Origin: Rutpela maculata
Lineage: Eukaryota > Arthropoda > Insecta > Coleoptera > Cerambycidae
Reading direction: 5' to 3'
DNA length: 64,000 nucleotides
Assembly (NCBI GenBank): GCA_936432065.2
Contig: OW386289.2
Location: 164,671,348-164,735,347, forward strand
Shown here: piece by piece, positions 21,375-32,424 of the stretch
How positions within the stretch are numbered: the first letter of the stretch is position 1
How the letters are laid out: the number at the start of each line of letters is the position of its first letter
Position numbers and translations under genes: made by a program
The notes under the pieces: generated by a model
Databases searched by the model: none
What the model saw: the letters and a program-made list of their open reading frames with translations, nothing else
Told to the model about the DNA's origin: nothing

Positions 21375-22754
21375 ACGTCTTTTTAAAAAATGTTATAATG
21401 GATCCTGAGGTAGAGTCATCGATTCCTGAAAGACTAAGTAACAATTAACATATATGCAACGTTTCATTTTTTCCTTTATATTTCCTACTTTTATAGAATT
21501 TATATTGCCAATTGTAATCTCTTGACACCGGTCAACTCAACAACAATAACATCTGTTTCAAAAATAATTATCTAGCAAATAGCAAATGATTGGTTTCATC
21601 AACCGTGTTATGAATATTATTATTCGAACACAGCAAACTCCCCAAGTACATATTAAACAATTCGGTACTGCGTGTATCCATCCTTGAGTATGTGAAACAA
21701 CAACAGCCGCTCCATCATAGCGTATATGAGTATTGTACAGTTTATAATTACCCTAATTAATATTAATCCTGTTGGAAGTTACGCGGTAGAGCACGCCGAT
21801 ATTTTATTGTGAAAATAGATGCACGATACATTAGTAAATGATGTATTGCATACACACAAGCTTTACTGGGTTGCGGTTTCCCCAACGAAAAGACAAGATT
21901 CCGTAATACGACTGTTGCTTTAGTCAAAATAGCAATCGATATTTGAAATAACAATACGAAAAAAATCTCGTCTAGACTTTCAGGTTTGAGCATCGTTATA
22001 ATAAAAGTAATGATACATCGAATAAATACTTACTCATACACCATTATCTATTTTCAGCAACGAAACTGCAAATTCACTATACGTTTTTCGAGATAGATAG
22101 CTCTTATGTTTTCGGTCATATGCAGGATGACTTCTAGCTTATGTAAGATCCTCTTGGGATGACAGATTTGTCAGAGTTTCTCTTGAGTCTCCAAAAAATA
22201 CACGTTTTTAACTTTTTCCTTTAACACGAATGGCTTTGAAAATTCCGTAGAGTCTCAATACCTTTTTGCGCGACGTGGTGCACGTTGTCCCAGACAATGA
22301 AGCTACAAATCTCCGAGATATGAAGCAATGATGCTTACTTTGGAGTATCGCATAAATATTTTCAACATAAGTCAAATTGAGTAATTTAAATGCAAAAATA
22401 TCTCCTTTACCTTGGGTTTTAGAGTTAAAAGACTTATTTTATTATAGAAATGAAAAAGGAGCAAATTTCGTACAAACTCTTTATAAAACCAATAGTTTAG
22501 ACACAACAGTCGATTAAAGGTAAACATATTCATTTTACTTTCCCTAACGATATGCTTAAGTTTATGAGTTTTAAATGAACATAGAGCTATTGAATTCAAT
22601 TTGGATTATTATTTGCAAACCCTTTCAATTAAAATTCTACCTACTTCTTACCTGCGCTGCGTCTACCTGTGATCAAAGCAAACCTCCGCCGGCAGGGCGC
22701 CGTCGTTTTTATAACGTGTATAGTCTCTGCCTTTATCGCTTTTCAGTATTGCTT
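21375..22754. other. No gene recognised
   Basis: Mixed-composition spacer. Minus-strand frames at 21763-21993 and 22372-22599 (76 and 75 codons) show no recognised domain. Part of it could be a decayed extension of the pseudogene that follows, but I cannot show that. Confidence 0.35.
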
Positions 22755-23600
22755 TGACCATGGTGCAAGTATAACAACGTTTCGTATCTGTTGTTTGTGT
22801 TATCATTGCTCTGGGACATATTATCTTGCAGACTGTGGAATTTATAGAAGAACAACGCCTGGCCATGGAAAACATTCTTTGTAATTTGAACAGATCTACG
22901 ATCTTCTCAACGGATCACCAAAGTTAGTTTAAAACGATTACTAAAAAATTTGAAGGACTAGCAAAACTGGAAAGTATTGGACCTACCGCTTAACTGTGGA
23001 TGCAATATTTTCGCATAGCTTTGATGAAGCAGTTTATAGAAGCAGAAATCATGGGTGATTGGCAGCATAATTATGCAAAATCGTGCCATTTATATTTGCA
23101 AGATATGATATCCTTAAAAGACAAAATGACTCCTGATGAGTACAATAAATTTACAACAGATGGCTTTTTCACATTTAGGCGAACCAATAAGTTTCGGTCT
23201 GTTGGTCAGATATGACCATTGAACAAACGCTAATGAGGGCGATGATAGCTATTAGAGGGCTTACTCATGGACGAGGAATCAAGGATAGCGTGTTGATAAT
23301 GTGGACATTGGGAATGGTGTATTTGCACAATGTATGCGATGAGATTGAAAGATTTTGCAACGTTTCTTTTGCATCTACAGAATAATATGTGGATATGAGA
23401 AGTTGACGTATTAGTCGAGATGTTGATATGCAATAGTTGTTGGCTTGGCTTACGCAACACCCTCCTTTCCCAGACGTAAACGATACAATGTCTATTTCCT
23501 CAGGAGTTATTGAAGATTGAATAAACGCCTTTAGACTAAACTAAACGAACATTTTCAACTTCACTCGACTGCTGTAACCAAACCGTTGTTTTTAGAGAAA
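22755..23600 (+). pseudogene. Pseudogene of uncharacterised invertebrate protein family
   Basis: One reading direction keeps protein-like blocks despite breaks: GHIILQTVEFIEEQRLAMEN (about 22805), FEGLAKLESIGPTA-stop-LWMQYF (about 22950), MKQFIEAEIMGDW, NYAKSCHLYLQDMISLKDKM, KFTTDGFFTFRRTNKF, then after a frameshift at about 23210 MTIEQTLMR, GLTHGRGIKDSVL, NVCDEIERFCNVSFAST, WLTQHPPFPDV and MSISSGVI. This resembles a multi-copy hypothetical protein family seen in many invertebrate genomes; its function is unknown to me and I give none. At least five in-frame stops and one frameshift are present. GDW followed directly by YAKS looks like an internal loss of some 25 residues. Sequence to about 23600 (VTKPLFLEKTY) may be its continuation. 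Confidence 0.65.
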
Positions 23601-24615
23601 ACATACTGACATGTTTTATAGAAAATTTCCTACTCTTTAATTTTGGTTATAATTATTTTGACTGTAGAGCGTACAGTAACGGATATATTTGAAAAAAATC
23701 GTTTTTAGAGGCCATCTTGCCAACATAGCTTCTCGAACGGCAGTGCTCGCTTTGTGCAAAATGTGAATTTTAGTACTAGACACCTATTTCTAGAATTATG
23801 CCAAATATCAAAACTTCCCGGGTTAATTCCACATAAAACTACCTGACGGATGGACTACAACTCTAAAAGCAAGTTTATTTTCGAAGATCTACCTGTACTG
23901 CAAAAACAATTTACAATATTTTGGATCTAAATTACGTAAATACAAAGTGTAACTAAGTAACTAATCTAGAAATCTGCGGATGATCTTATGGCGCCGGAAC
24001 TGTTTCGTGGCAGTAATGCCCTCAAAGGATAAAACTCCATTTTAGTCGGATAAATTTCGTTCACAACCCAAACCTGTTTATGACAAACCTTTACAGTTAA
24101 CTAATTATGGTATATTTTACTAAACACCACCTGTTTCTGAAAACAAAGCCTAAATAATTATTTCCTTCTGTGGATGTATTTTAAAAAACTGTGTAGGATG
24201 AAAATTTAATTAATTTGATAGAATGATCAAAACCTTTGAACTGAACACAAATTAATTGTATAAAGATATAATAGCTATAAAGCAATATTTGGCGCTTAAG
24301 CCTTTGGTATAAATTTGTATTAAAAAATATTTTCCTCATACGTGTTTGATCTCTCTGGGCTCAATTTTAGTATAAATTTGTACAAAGAATATTTTCCACG
24401 TGAACGTTTGATCTCGAACTGGAAGGGAAACGTCAGTACCAAAAAAAAAATGCCATTTGTCTAAAAACAAATTTAAATAGAAATAACCGTAAGTATACCA
24501 ACTTGGTTCACATATTCGTAAAAACTATAAATTGATCGTTATTTGAGCTAGTAACATTGATATTATAAAATAAATTAAATTCTCTTTTGGCTGCGGTAAG
24601 AAGTACAGAATTATT
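23601..24615. other. No gene; one short tandem duplication
   Basis: AT-rich spacer. At about 24310-24420 a 61-base unit (TATAAATTTGTA, then ATATTTTCC, then GTTTGATCTC) occurs twice in tandem. Confidence 0.4.
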
Positions 24616-24619
24616 AATA

Positions 24620-25100
24620 GTACGGTAACTGGAGGTTTCAACTTGGCAATTTAATAGTAAATGCATCAAAGATAAGTGTCTATATTATGCGGAAGGTTGC
24701 TAATTCATAGGGGGTGGATGCCACCTCTCTTCACACAAAAACATTGGAGCTGAAAGAGAACCAAATTTTCATATAAATTGATAGTCTTTAAGTTACGACT
24801 TAGAAATTGGGATTTTAGCTCGAAAAGAGAGGTACTTCAAAACGATTTTTGTCAAAAGTATTACCTTAAGTGAAAACATGCTGGAGATACATAAGAAAGC
24901 TACCAAACTGAGTATGAATTTCGCTTTTTTTTATTTCTGTAGAATTAATGGTTTCGTAGATCTGGAACTATAAAGATGACGTCCGATCGTTTACAAGATG
25001 AAGTGTTTATTTTAAATGTTAAATATCTCAGAAACTATGGCACTTACGTCAAAAATGCTAACGTCCAAAATGAAAGACTATTTTTAATTGTAATTCTAGG
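24620..25100 (-). mobile_element. Truncated family D copy, inverted
   Basis: It begins GTACGGTAACTGGAGGTTT next to TA, the family D terminus, then TTTAATAGTAAATGCATCAA, which is the reverse complement of 4543-4562. The reverse complement of the 4030-4520 stretch follows (for example GGGATTTTAGCTCGAAAAG). The other terminus is missing, so about half the element is present. Confidence 0.75.
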
Positions 25101-25152
25101 TTAGTTTTAATGTTAATGACAGAAAATATCTATATATGTCAAAATAAATAGC

Positions 25153-25350
25153 GTGCATGGATTTAGTGGCGCCAGTAGATATTGGCACACCAATAAAAAA
25201 ATATTGCACCTATAAACAATTACTGGCGAGCATGCATCAATGCCATGCATGGTCAAGACTTGCTCGCCAGTTCTCGCCAGTAACTGTTTATACGTGCAAT
25301 ATTTTTTTACTGGCGTTTCTACTGGCGCCACTAAATCCATGCACGTATAA
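25153..25350. mobile_element. About 200-bp palindromic foldback
   Basis: Arms begin GTGCATGGATTTAGTGGCGC and end GCGCCACTAAATCCATGCAC. They continue with CCAGTAG, AAAAAAATATTGCAC and a GTTTATA line on both sides, meeting near 25245. Words such as ACTGGCGAG repeat inside the loop region. No coding sequence. Confidence 0.8.
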
Positions 25351-25494
25351 ACCCGCTATTAATTTTGACATATTTAAATTTAAAAAAACCCTTTGTCTGT
25401 ATTTGAATTAAATAGAGGTAAGTTCTCTGACTATATCTTAATAAAACAAAGTATTTAAGAAATTATTAAATGCGTCAAATAAAAGAAAACTTTT

Positions 25495-25610
25495 TAGATG
25501 GAATTCAGGGTAAAGAGGAAATGAATGCTTTAGTCCGCAAGGGATCTGTGAGTACCCCGGAACATGCAGTAGCGTTCTCGGATTTGGTAGCAGTTCCCTG
25601 TTAAAGAACT
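25495..25610 (+). pseudogene. RNase H fragment of a LINE
   Basis: The plus strand reads LDGIQGKEEMNALVRKGSVS, then TPEHAVAF, matching the end of LINE-encoded RNase H domains, where GN(E/K)EAD.LA(R/K).GS is conserved. Only about 35 residues are present, so the fragment is too small for family assignment. Confidence 0.5.
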
Positions 25611-25644
25611 ATAACTCAAACGCCACGCGGACTGTTACAGCCAG

Positions 25645-25795
25645 TTTCACAATCGTTGGTTAACTAATGGCTAAGTTTTGACCAATAGTTCATTTTATAA
25701 ATCTGTGACATTAACAGCCACTTTTACAATTAATGGTATATTAATAGTTAGGGTTTGATCAATGATTTATTACTATAAAGGTAATGTCTGGTAAA
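25645..25795. repeat. About 77-bp tandem duplication
   Basis: Two diverged units: ACAGCCAGTTTCACAATCGT and ACAGCCACTTTTACAATTAA open them. Both continue with TTAATAGT- or CTAATGGC-like sequence and a TTTGA(C/T)CAAT line. Confidence 0.55.
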
Positions 25796-25804
25796 GTTGC
25801 GTTT

Positions 25805-26375
25805 ACTAATAACACTGGCCGACAAAAAAATGTTCTGTTTTTACAATCAAACATATCATTTCCTATGTATTTTGATGCGCTGAAACCAAATTTGGCAAAA
25901 AAAAATTTTTCTACCGTGTCAGTTTTTCTCTCCACCCCCATATAACCCCCATAAATTCTTATAGAGGATATTTTTTGAAAAAATTTTTTAAATTATTTAT
26001 TATGATTTTTGTATGGATTTTTTGTGTCGTTGATCATGAATCTGAAGTCAAGAATAAATTTCGATTCAATGGCAGCTGTCAACAAGCTGTCAAATTTCAC
26101 CAAAATGTAAAAAGTTGATATTAATTGTATATTCATAAGTATTTTAGGTCGCTAAATACAAATCCGAAGTCAGAAATGAATTATGACTTAATAACAGCTG
26201 TCAAAGAACTGTCAGATTTTACTAAAATGTAAAAAATTGATATTAAATGCACATTCTTAGTTTTTGGGGTCTCTGAATACAAATCCTAAGTCTAAAATGA
26301 ATTTTGAATTAATGACAGCGTTAGCAAACTGTCAAAATTTCCAAAAAAGATAAAGAGATGATGTTTAGTATATGC
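25805..26375 (+). repeat. Dispersed element with about 124-bp internal tandem repeats
   Basis: It opens CACTGGCCGACAAAAAAATG and has GCGCTGAAACCAAATTTGGC at 25876. Three tandem units follow from about 26015, each with AATCTGAAGTC-like, GACAGCTGTCAA-like and CAAAATGTAAAAA-like parts, spaced about 124 bases. A partial relative with GCTGAATCCGAAAATGGCAA is at 40150-40400. No TIR or coding region seen; superfamily unknown. Confidence 0.55.
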
Positions 26376-26376
26376 T

Positions 26377-26449
26377 GATATTAAGCCAAGCTTAACATAA
26401 TTATGTTGAGATATTAAGCCAAGCTTAACATAATTATGTTAAGCTTGGC
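26377..26449. repeat. Tandem 33-mer ending in a perfect 32-bp palindrome
   Basis: A 33-base unit starting GATATTAAGCCAAGCTTAAC occurs twice. The second copy continues into its own reverse complement, so 26418-26449 is a perfect palindrome (arms GCCAAGCTTAACATAA). The following bases 26450-26490 are unusually dense in 6-base palindromes. Confidence 0.85.
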
Positions 26450-26715
26450 ATATTGGGCCCATCGATGAGGCCTGAGTGCACGTGAGCGCAAGCACACCCC
26501 CCTAAAAACAATCCAGATCCAGATATTATAAAATAGATATATTCCAGACATCATTAGTGTAACGGAGGTTGCAATTACCCTCTAATAACTTACCTGAGTT
26601 TGTTAAATGATCATTAAATTTAAGCATGTTTACTAAAAGATTAGAAAAACGTAATTTTCTTCTTTAATTACATGATATGGTTATCACACTTAGGTATAAA
26701 ATAGAGTTAACAGAT

Positions 26716-27120
26716 CAAGAAATGGTTTAAACTATTATGGTCCAAAAGCCTACAATTGTCTACCGATCCAAGTAAGGAATCTGACTCCAAATTGTGTTAA
26801 AAAACTTTCTCATTGGAAATGCCTTTTACACAATTGATGAGATTTTGTCCAATATCAAAAATATTTAGTTTAGTCACGTAATCACTTTAAAATCATGTAC
26901 TGATTTCTGAACTGTAATCATGTATCCAAGTCCCCTACAAGTTTTTTAAATTTTTTAAATTGTTTCTTTTTTATCTTACTCGACTTTTTAACTGTAAATG
27001 TGTTACACTTTAGTTGTTTTATATTGTAATTTTATTTCTAATGTTTCTGTTCATTGTATTGTATGTATTGACCTGTGTAAAATGTAATTTATAGCACCAA
27101 TAAAGCTATCTATTACCATA
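26716..27120 (+). pseudogene. LINE C-terminal relic with 3' UTR
   Basis: The plus strand reads RNGLNYYGPKAYNCLPIQVR, then NLTPNCVKKLSHWKCLLHN and a stop at about 26840. The (Y/F)YGPK.(W/Y)N.LP...R motif is the C-terminal signature of CR1-like LINEs. The next 280 bases form an AT-rich 3' UTR ending CACCAATAAAGCTATCTATT. No RT is present upstream. Confidence 0.6.
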
Positions 27121-27229
27121 CTATTTGAAGGATTTACTGTTAAATATTTATTTTCTGAGGCCTTCATGAGGAAGGGATTCTTGGTTATTATTAGTTACTC
27201 AAGATGCGTTGTTTAAATAGTTAAATAAT

Positions 27230-27620
27230 AACGAATAATAAATTTGCGTATTGTCTGATAAATTGTAAGACAATAAACAATAATGACCCTGGAATTGAAC
27301 CCTGTGGTACCCCACTGCATATCTAAGAGGTTTTCAATACGTATTGAAGATTTTAAATTTTGGTAATTTGCCTGCCAGTAATCAACTTTAATAATATCTC
27401 AAGAATTCAAAATTATTATTTTTTTGTTGAATCTATTATAGTTGGTTGAATTTAAATTACATCATCAAGGCAACGCCGGATAAACCTAGTTGGTAGTTAA
27501 GAAAATGCTTCTGCAATATAATTTTACATTTAATAATTTTATGATTGCTCTATCAGAAGTAGATTTAATCAATTTTATTACTTGCCAGTGGGTAGTGCAC
27601 TATATAGCTTCTTTCCTAGT
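27230..27620 (-). pseudogene. Decayed LINE reverse transcriptase
   Basis: On the minus strand, CSGVPQGSIPGSLLF is encoded at about 27280-27325, the strongly conserved RT motif VPQGS.L(G)P.LF. Preceding minus-strand sequence has QLGL and YWQANYQNLKSSIRIEN, like the Q(F)GF block and the Y...R....I stretch ahead of VPQG. The frame is broken repeatedly. The catalytic ADD block is not recognisable. It lies head-on to the LINE relic at 26716-27120. Confidence 0.6.
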
Positions 27621-28169
27621 AATTTATCTTCCGCCTGCTGTCTTTCCCTGGAGCTTTGTAAACTAAATTAAGAATACCTGATTGGATATTTCAAAGTAAG
27701 CCCACATTTATCCATCTATACCATCTTTACATATCAAAGCTTTGACAAAACTTCCAATAAAAATAACAGTCTTGGCGCGTGTTTACTAACAAAATATAAA
27801 TATATTTGTATGTATATGTAATAAAAAAATATTCGAGAGAAATTCTAAATTTACATTTAATACCTTTACGATTGCACTACGCGATAATGATAAAATTCTT
27901 CGCGTGGTAATAAGGCAAAGTTTAATACAAGGATACTGCTGAAGTATAATACAGTTGCAGTAAGGCAAAGCCAACTGCGAATACCTATTTGACAAATATT
28001 TTGCTCCATTACAACATAATTCACTTTTACGTGGTGTCACTGAGATTAGGTACAAAGTTAGTATCTTTTTTATTTCTAATGTTTCAATAGGTATCCGCAG
28101 TCGGCATTACCCGAGTTCAACTTCCACTCGTTTATAATAGTCTCATTAAAAATAGCTTAATAAATCTTT
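27621..28169. other. No gene recognised
   Basis: AT-rich spacer. A minus-strand frame of 89 codons (27786-28055) has no recognised motif. Confidence 0.35.
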
Positions 28170-28650
28170 AAACCCAAACGGCCAAAAACCTTCCCCAAAT
28201 GGAGGTTAACGCGTATTATACTAGTTTGAGAGACTCTTATTTGGTGATCCCCATTTCCGTGGATGCTGTACACCGTGGTGGTGGCAGAATTTCTCGTTGA
28301 GGGGGGGGGGGGGTGTCAGGCACGCGTCCCAGGATGCTCCCCATAATTGGCATGCTCGAAAACGATAATCAATAAGTTGAAACATGCATTTGGAGTTGGT
28401 TTTTGGCCGTTTGCGGGGTGGGTTACCACAACGAGAAATTCTGCCACCACCACGGTGTTCAGCATCCTCGAAAACACGGGGAATCGCCAAGTAAGAGTCC
28501 CTCAAACAATTATAATACGCGTTTGACCCCGTTTGGAGGTGGTTTTTGGCGGTTTGCGGGGGTGGATCAGTCTAACGAGAAATTCTGCCACCACCACGAT
28601 ATTCAACATCCTCGAAAACGGGGGGGAGAACTAATCTCATTAAATCAGAC
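28170..28650. repeat. Three copies of a GC-richer unit, one inverted
   Basis: CGAGAAATTCTGCCACCACC occurs in forward orientation at about 28433 and 28578 and in reverse at about 28276. CACGCGT/ACGCGTATTATA-like and CGTTTGGAGGTGGTTTTTGG-like words accompany it. The inverted first copy gives a foldback of about 130-base arms. A G tract (28301-28314) lies in the centre. Open frames through this block are repeat artefacts. Confidence 0.7.
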
Positions 28651-28814
28651 AATAGTCGGGTCCTCGTCCGACTCACACAATCCACTAACAAGGTAGCGGG
28701 TTTTTTATTGTTTCTATTGTACTAAAATGACGTAAATAATGAGTCCTAGAAGAGGCAGCTTGGTATGAGAGGCCGTCTAAAAACGTGTCACTATCTATAA
28801 ACTTTTCCAGGGTA

Positions 28815-29066
28815 ATCGTGTGCACAAAAATGGGTCTCTCTCTCAATCTGCCTGTCATTCTGTCTGTAACTTTTTGTGCTCACGGTTACTCTGAAACCGT
28901 TTATGATATTGACTTGAAATTTGGTACACCTATGTATTATAATAAGATCTGGAACCAGATTTTATTTTTTATTGTATATTTCATGACATTCTAAGCTACT
29001 TGAACAAAAAAAATCTTTTTCTTACGAATACTATACTTTCACTCCACTACGTGGATGTGGAAGTAA
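28815..29066. mobile_element. Rearranged family B HINE-like copy
   Basis: The left part reads in minus-family orientation: a decayed CTGTCTG microsatellite, TTTTTGTGCTCACGGTTACT, GATATTGACTTGAAATTTGG. The right part reads in plus orientation: TTTCATGACATTCTAAGC and the terminal hairpin region CCACTACGTGGATGTGGAAG. The two halves are therefore inverted relative to each other, a chimera or an internal inversion. Confidence 0.65.
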
Positions 29067-30034
29067 AACTATCAAATTCAAATTATGAAATCATGTACGA
29101 GAATGGAATATTAAAACTGATTTGGGTTAATTCATTCGGTGGATTACATTACCTTTGATTAAAATTTATTTTGGGAAGATCAAACCTTCGTCTAAGATCA
29201 GGAACAAAGCGAAACACATACAAAGGACGTCAGTTCAAAGAGAATATACGTGGTATGTTATTAGCAAGGGTTAATCTTTAACAAAATAGTGATTATATTT
29301 AACAATCCTGAAATATGGGGCTTATGAGCATAAAGCGAATTGTTAATTGGAAAACGCACCAATAGTAATTACTGACAAAATTATATATAATTATACCTGA
29401 ACAATCCGTAAAGGTGATGATTATCCATTTAGAAGGTGTAAATGTTTCAAGAAGGAGCACGTGGAAAATTAAAATTCTATAAACTGAATTTAAAGATACT
29501 TCTAAATTTTTATATACAGAAATGAGAAAATCATTTGCAAAAACTTTTCTTTTTGGCAATCGTCCCGAAAACATACATTTTTCGGACTTTTCTTTGCACC
29601 GAAAGTAGCAATTTTCTGGACTAGTCTGCAAAGTGACATGTTTTTCTTTGACAACTAGTAATTGACATGTCAGAACTAATGAAATAATAAATAGAATGCT
29701 TGAAGAATCTTACATTTAAAGGCTACTGTAGCAACCAAGTAACGACGCTTAGTTTCATCATCATTTATAACGATTTACAAATAAAAGTGATGCCCCAAAA
29801 TGTTTGGCTAATATCACCGAAGAAGTGGTGGGAAAGAGTTTCGGTGAGGTCGCACGCCTAACAGACAACCTCGACAGATGGCGTTGATGCTGTTAGACGT
29901 ACCATACAGCAAAGTGTGCCATACTAGAATAATACGAGGATAACATAATGTGTATTAAGATGTTCTGAACAAGATGAAAGAGATGTAGTTAGATCAGAAT
30001 TGTTGTGATTAAATTATCAACTATCAGTCTGTGT
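29067..30034. other. No gene recognised
   Basis: AT-rich spacer. A 110-codon minus-strand frame (29299-29631) carries no recognised motif or clear composition bias. Confidence 0.35.
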
Positions 30035-30040
30035 ATTTCT

Positions 30041-30469
30041 ACGAAAGCACCCTGGTGTCAACATTACTTTTATTTTTTTAAAGTCAATATATTGAGATTT
30101 TTTTCTCAATATATTAACATTTTTTTCAATATATTGAGATTTTTCTCAATATAATAACTTTTTTCTCAATATATTGAGATTTTTTTCAATATAACGATTT
30201 TATTCTCAATATGTTGATTTGAGAAAAATCTCAATATACTGAGAAAAACCTTAATATATTGAGAAAAAAGTCATTATATTGAGAAAAACGTCAATATATT
30301 GAGAAAAATATCAATATATTGAGAAAAATCTTAATATATTGAGAAAAAAGTCATTATATTGAGAAAAATCTCAATATATTGAGAAAAATGTCAATAATAT
30401 TGAGAAAAAATCTCAATATATTGACTTAAAAAAAAATAAAAGTAATGTTGACACCAGGGTGCTTTCGTA
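30041..30469. mobile_element. Foldback built of AATATATTGAG units
   Basis: Perfect terminal inverted repeats TACGAAAGCACCCTGGTGTC and GACACCAGGGTGCTTTCGTA continue through AACATTACTTTTATTTTT. Inside them about five units of TTTTTCTCAATATATTGAGA type face inward from the left and about eight from the right, meeting near 30228. Each unit is itself partly self-complementary (CTCAATATATTGAG). TATTTC at 30035-30040 and 30470-30475 looks like a 6-bp target duplication. No coding sequence; the superfamily is unknown. Confidence 0.85.
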
Positions 30470-30475
30470 TATTTC

Positions 30476-31608
30476 TCCTCATGTCCTTTGTACTTATTAT
30501 CTTTTAGTGCCGTATTATTTATTTAATAAACCGATTTGGGATTCAAAATTCACTTTTGGATACATACCTAGGTATTGAAATGAATGCGGACTCGTTTTAT
30601 TATAGAAAATCTAGGGAAATTTGATTAGATCTTCACACTCTGTGTAGGTTCGTGTTTGTTATATGATAACTGAAATAAACTGATTAGATCACATCAGGTT
30701 TATGAAATATTTATGCAATTATATTTCCCTTCAATCTTCCGTGAACATAAAATATCTCTACATCAACATGTTCACCGTAAAATTCGGTGCGATGTGAATT
30801 TAAAATGTCCAAGATCCAAGATGAACCCTAGAGAACATGAACTAATTTGAGATACAAGAAATTCCTTTGAGAAAAACTTCTCAAGTCATGTTTACTATGC
30901 ATAGAAACTGGGATTTTAATATTAGGCCAGGAGAATTAAAACATGTATGTAATAGGAACAATTGGAACAGTAAAGAATATAGAATTTCGCAAACAGCAGA
31001 AAGAATAATTTATGAAAAATCAAAAGAAAATCTATATAAGAAAATATTAATTTTAAATCTTTTCATTCTTTCGATAACGTATACCGCTGATTATGTTAGG
31101 TCCTAAAATTAATTTATTTACAAAATAACTATCTATTCAATCACTAATGAAAATCTAATTAAAATATCAATTTTTTATCTTTATAATTCTCAGACAACCT
31201 ACATCTGGTTGTGCTTCCTATTCTTCGCCTAGACGCAAATATTTTTTATTTTGGAACTCAACAAGTTACTTACCTTCTATTTCACTCATCTCATCACATA
31301 AATAACTACACGTTTAGAGAAACTCTATATTTTATTTTTTTCAAATAAACAAATGTACCATCGCACAGCTCTGCTTTTTAACAGTTTCTTTAAAATGGCC
31401 ACTCTTCTTTATTTTCTTCCACTTTTCCAGAAAAAACATAATTACAAGTTGTGAAATGCTTCTAACACATTTGTTGTATGAATAAAGTTTTTAGAAAGTG
31501 TTTTATGAAATTAAAAATTGCCTTTTATTCCTTTTTTTGCGATAACAGTTTAATCAAAACATTTGACAAGGATGTTTTAAGAGACTAATCTTGTAATGGC
31601 CTTTAATA
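30476..31608. other. No gene recognised
   Basis: AT-rich spacer. A 79-codon plus-strand frame (30867-31106, with MFTMHRNWDFNIRPGELKHV) has no recognised family. Confidence 0.35.
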
Positions 31609-31924
31609 TACAATGTGGAACAGCCAAATGGAATAAATTCAGTATCTCAACTATTGTGCATATTTATAAAAAATCCCGATACGTCGATTTTGAATTCTGA
31701 AATGACATCCTGCAAAATACAAATTTCATTCCTAAATTCAACCCCCCCCCCCCCCCCCAACTACTAAATTTTTAAATGGGAAGTATGGGCTTGTGATTAC
31801 CTCATTTGGAAGGTCCTTTCGTTCTCTATTTAAAAATGCTATGGTTTTAACTCGGGTTTTAATATTTATTGCAAAAATTAACGGTGAAAAAATTAATTCA
31901 TGTGCTTAACGTAATTCACTACAG

Positions 31925-32420
31925 CAATCTAAAAAAAAATTAACTTCAATGTAGTAAATGTTCAAAATGAACGTCTCGGTAGTATCCTAATCGTAAATAA
32001 AAATGTCTTCTAACGTTTTCCAACATCTGAGGCGTGACCGACCTAACCAAATCCGTTACTTTTCTTCTTAAGTCAGCTATATCGCGTGGCTTGGTATCCC
32101 CATAGAAAGAAATTTAAGGGCGTAAGATCTCCACTGATCCTCTCCTCCATAACCCCCGATTTGAAAATGTTAAGTCGAGGTATTGCCGCACTTCGATTCA
32201 GTAATGTAGTGGTGCTTCATCCTACCATATTACATCCGCTGAAACCTGCGGGTTTACTTGAGCAGGATATAAGTTTACCAAAGTTAGCACGACATTATTT
32301 TGGGTCAGAGTTAAATAATTATCTCCATTCAAATTGCCATCAATGAAAAAGGGACCAATGACATGGATTCCAATGGGGTATTTTCCTATTTTTTTTTTTT
32401 TTTTTGAATAATACCATAGA
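31925..32420 (-). pseudogene. DUF4817-type mariner transposase, C-terminal half
   Basis: The minus strand reads PIGIHVIGPFFIDGNLNGDN, then YLTLTQNNVV and PQVSADVIW, stop, DEAPLHY, RQYLDLTFSNRG. A frameshift around the third catalytic motif follows; the LTPLNFFLWG frame covers this, about 32105-32135. Then it reads KPRDIADLRRKVTDLVRSVT, PQMLENVRRHFYLRLG and YYRDVHFEHLL with a stop near 31925. The second catalytic Asp region (QQDGAPPH in relatives) is changed to a stop followed by DEAPLHY, and the third is N instead of D (LNFF). The N-terminal half with the helix-turn-helix is missing beyond the MITE at 32425. Confidence 0.75.
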
Positions 32421-32424
32421 ATAT

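Noticed and set aside
26450..26490. Cloning vector contamination
   Set aside because: The cluster of 6-base palindromes is suggestive, but no recognisable vector sequence or promoter follows; kept as a finding to check, not as a call.
28221..28696. Overlapping 94- and 97-codon frames
   Set aside because: They translate the same unit in forward and inverted copies; the apparent peptide repeats come from DNA repeats.
30041..30469. CRISPR array
   Set aside because: Units are inverted about a centre, lack unique spacers, and are bounded by TIRs with a target duplication; this is a foldback transposon in eukaryotic DNA.
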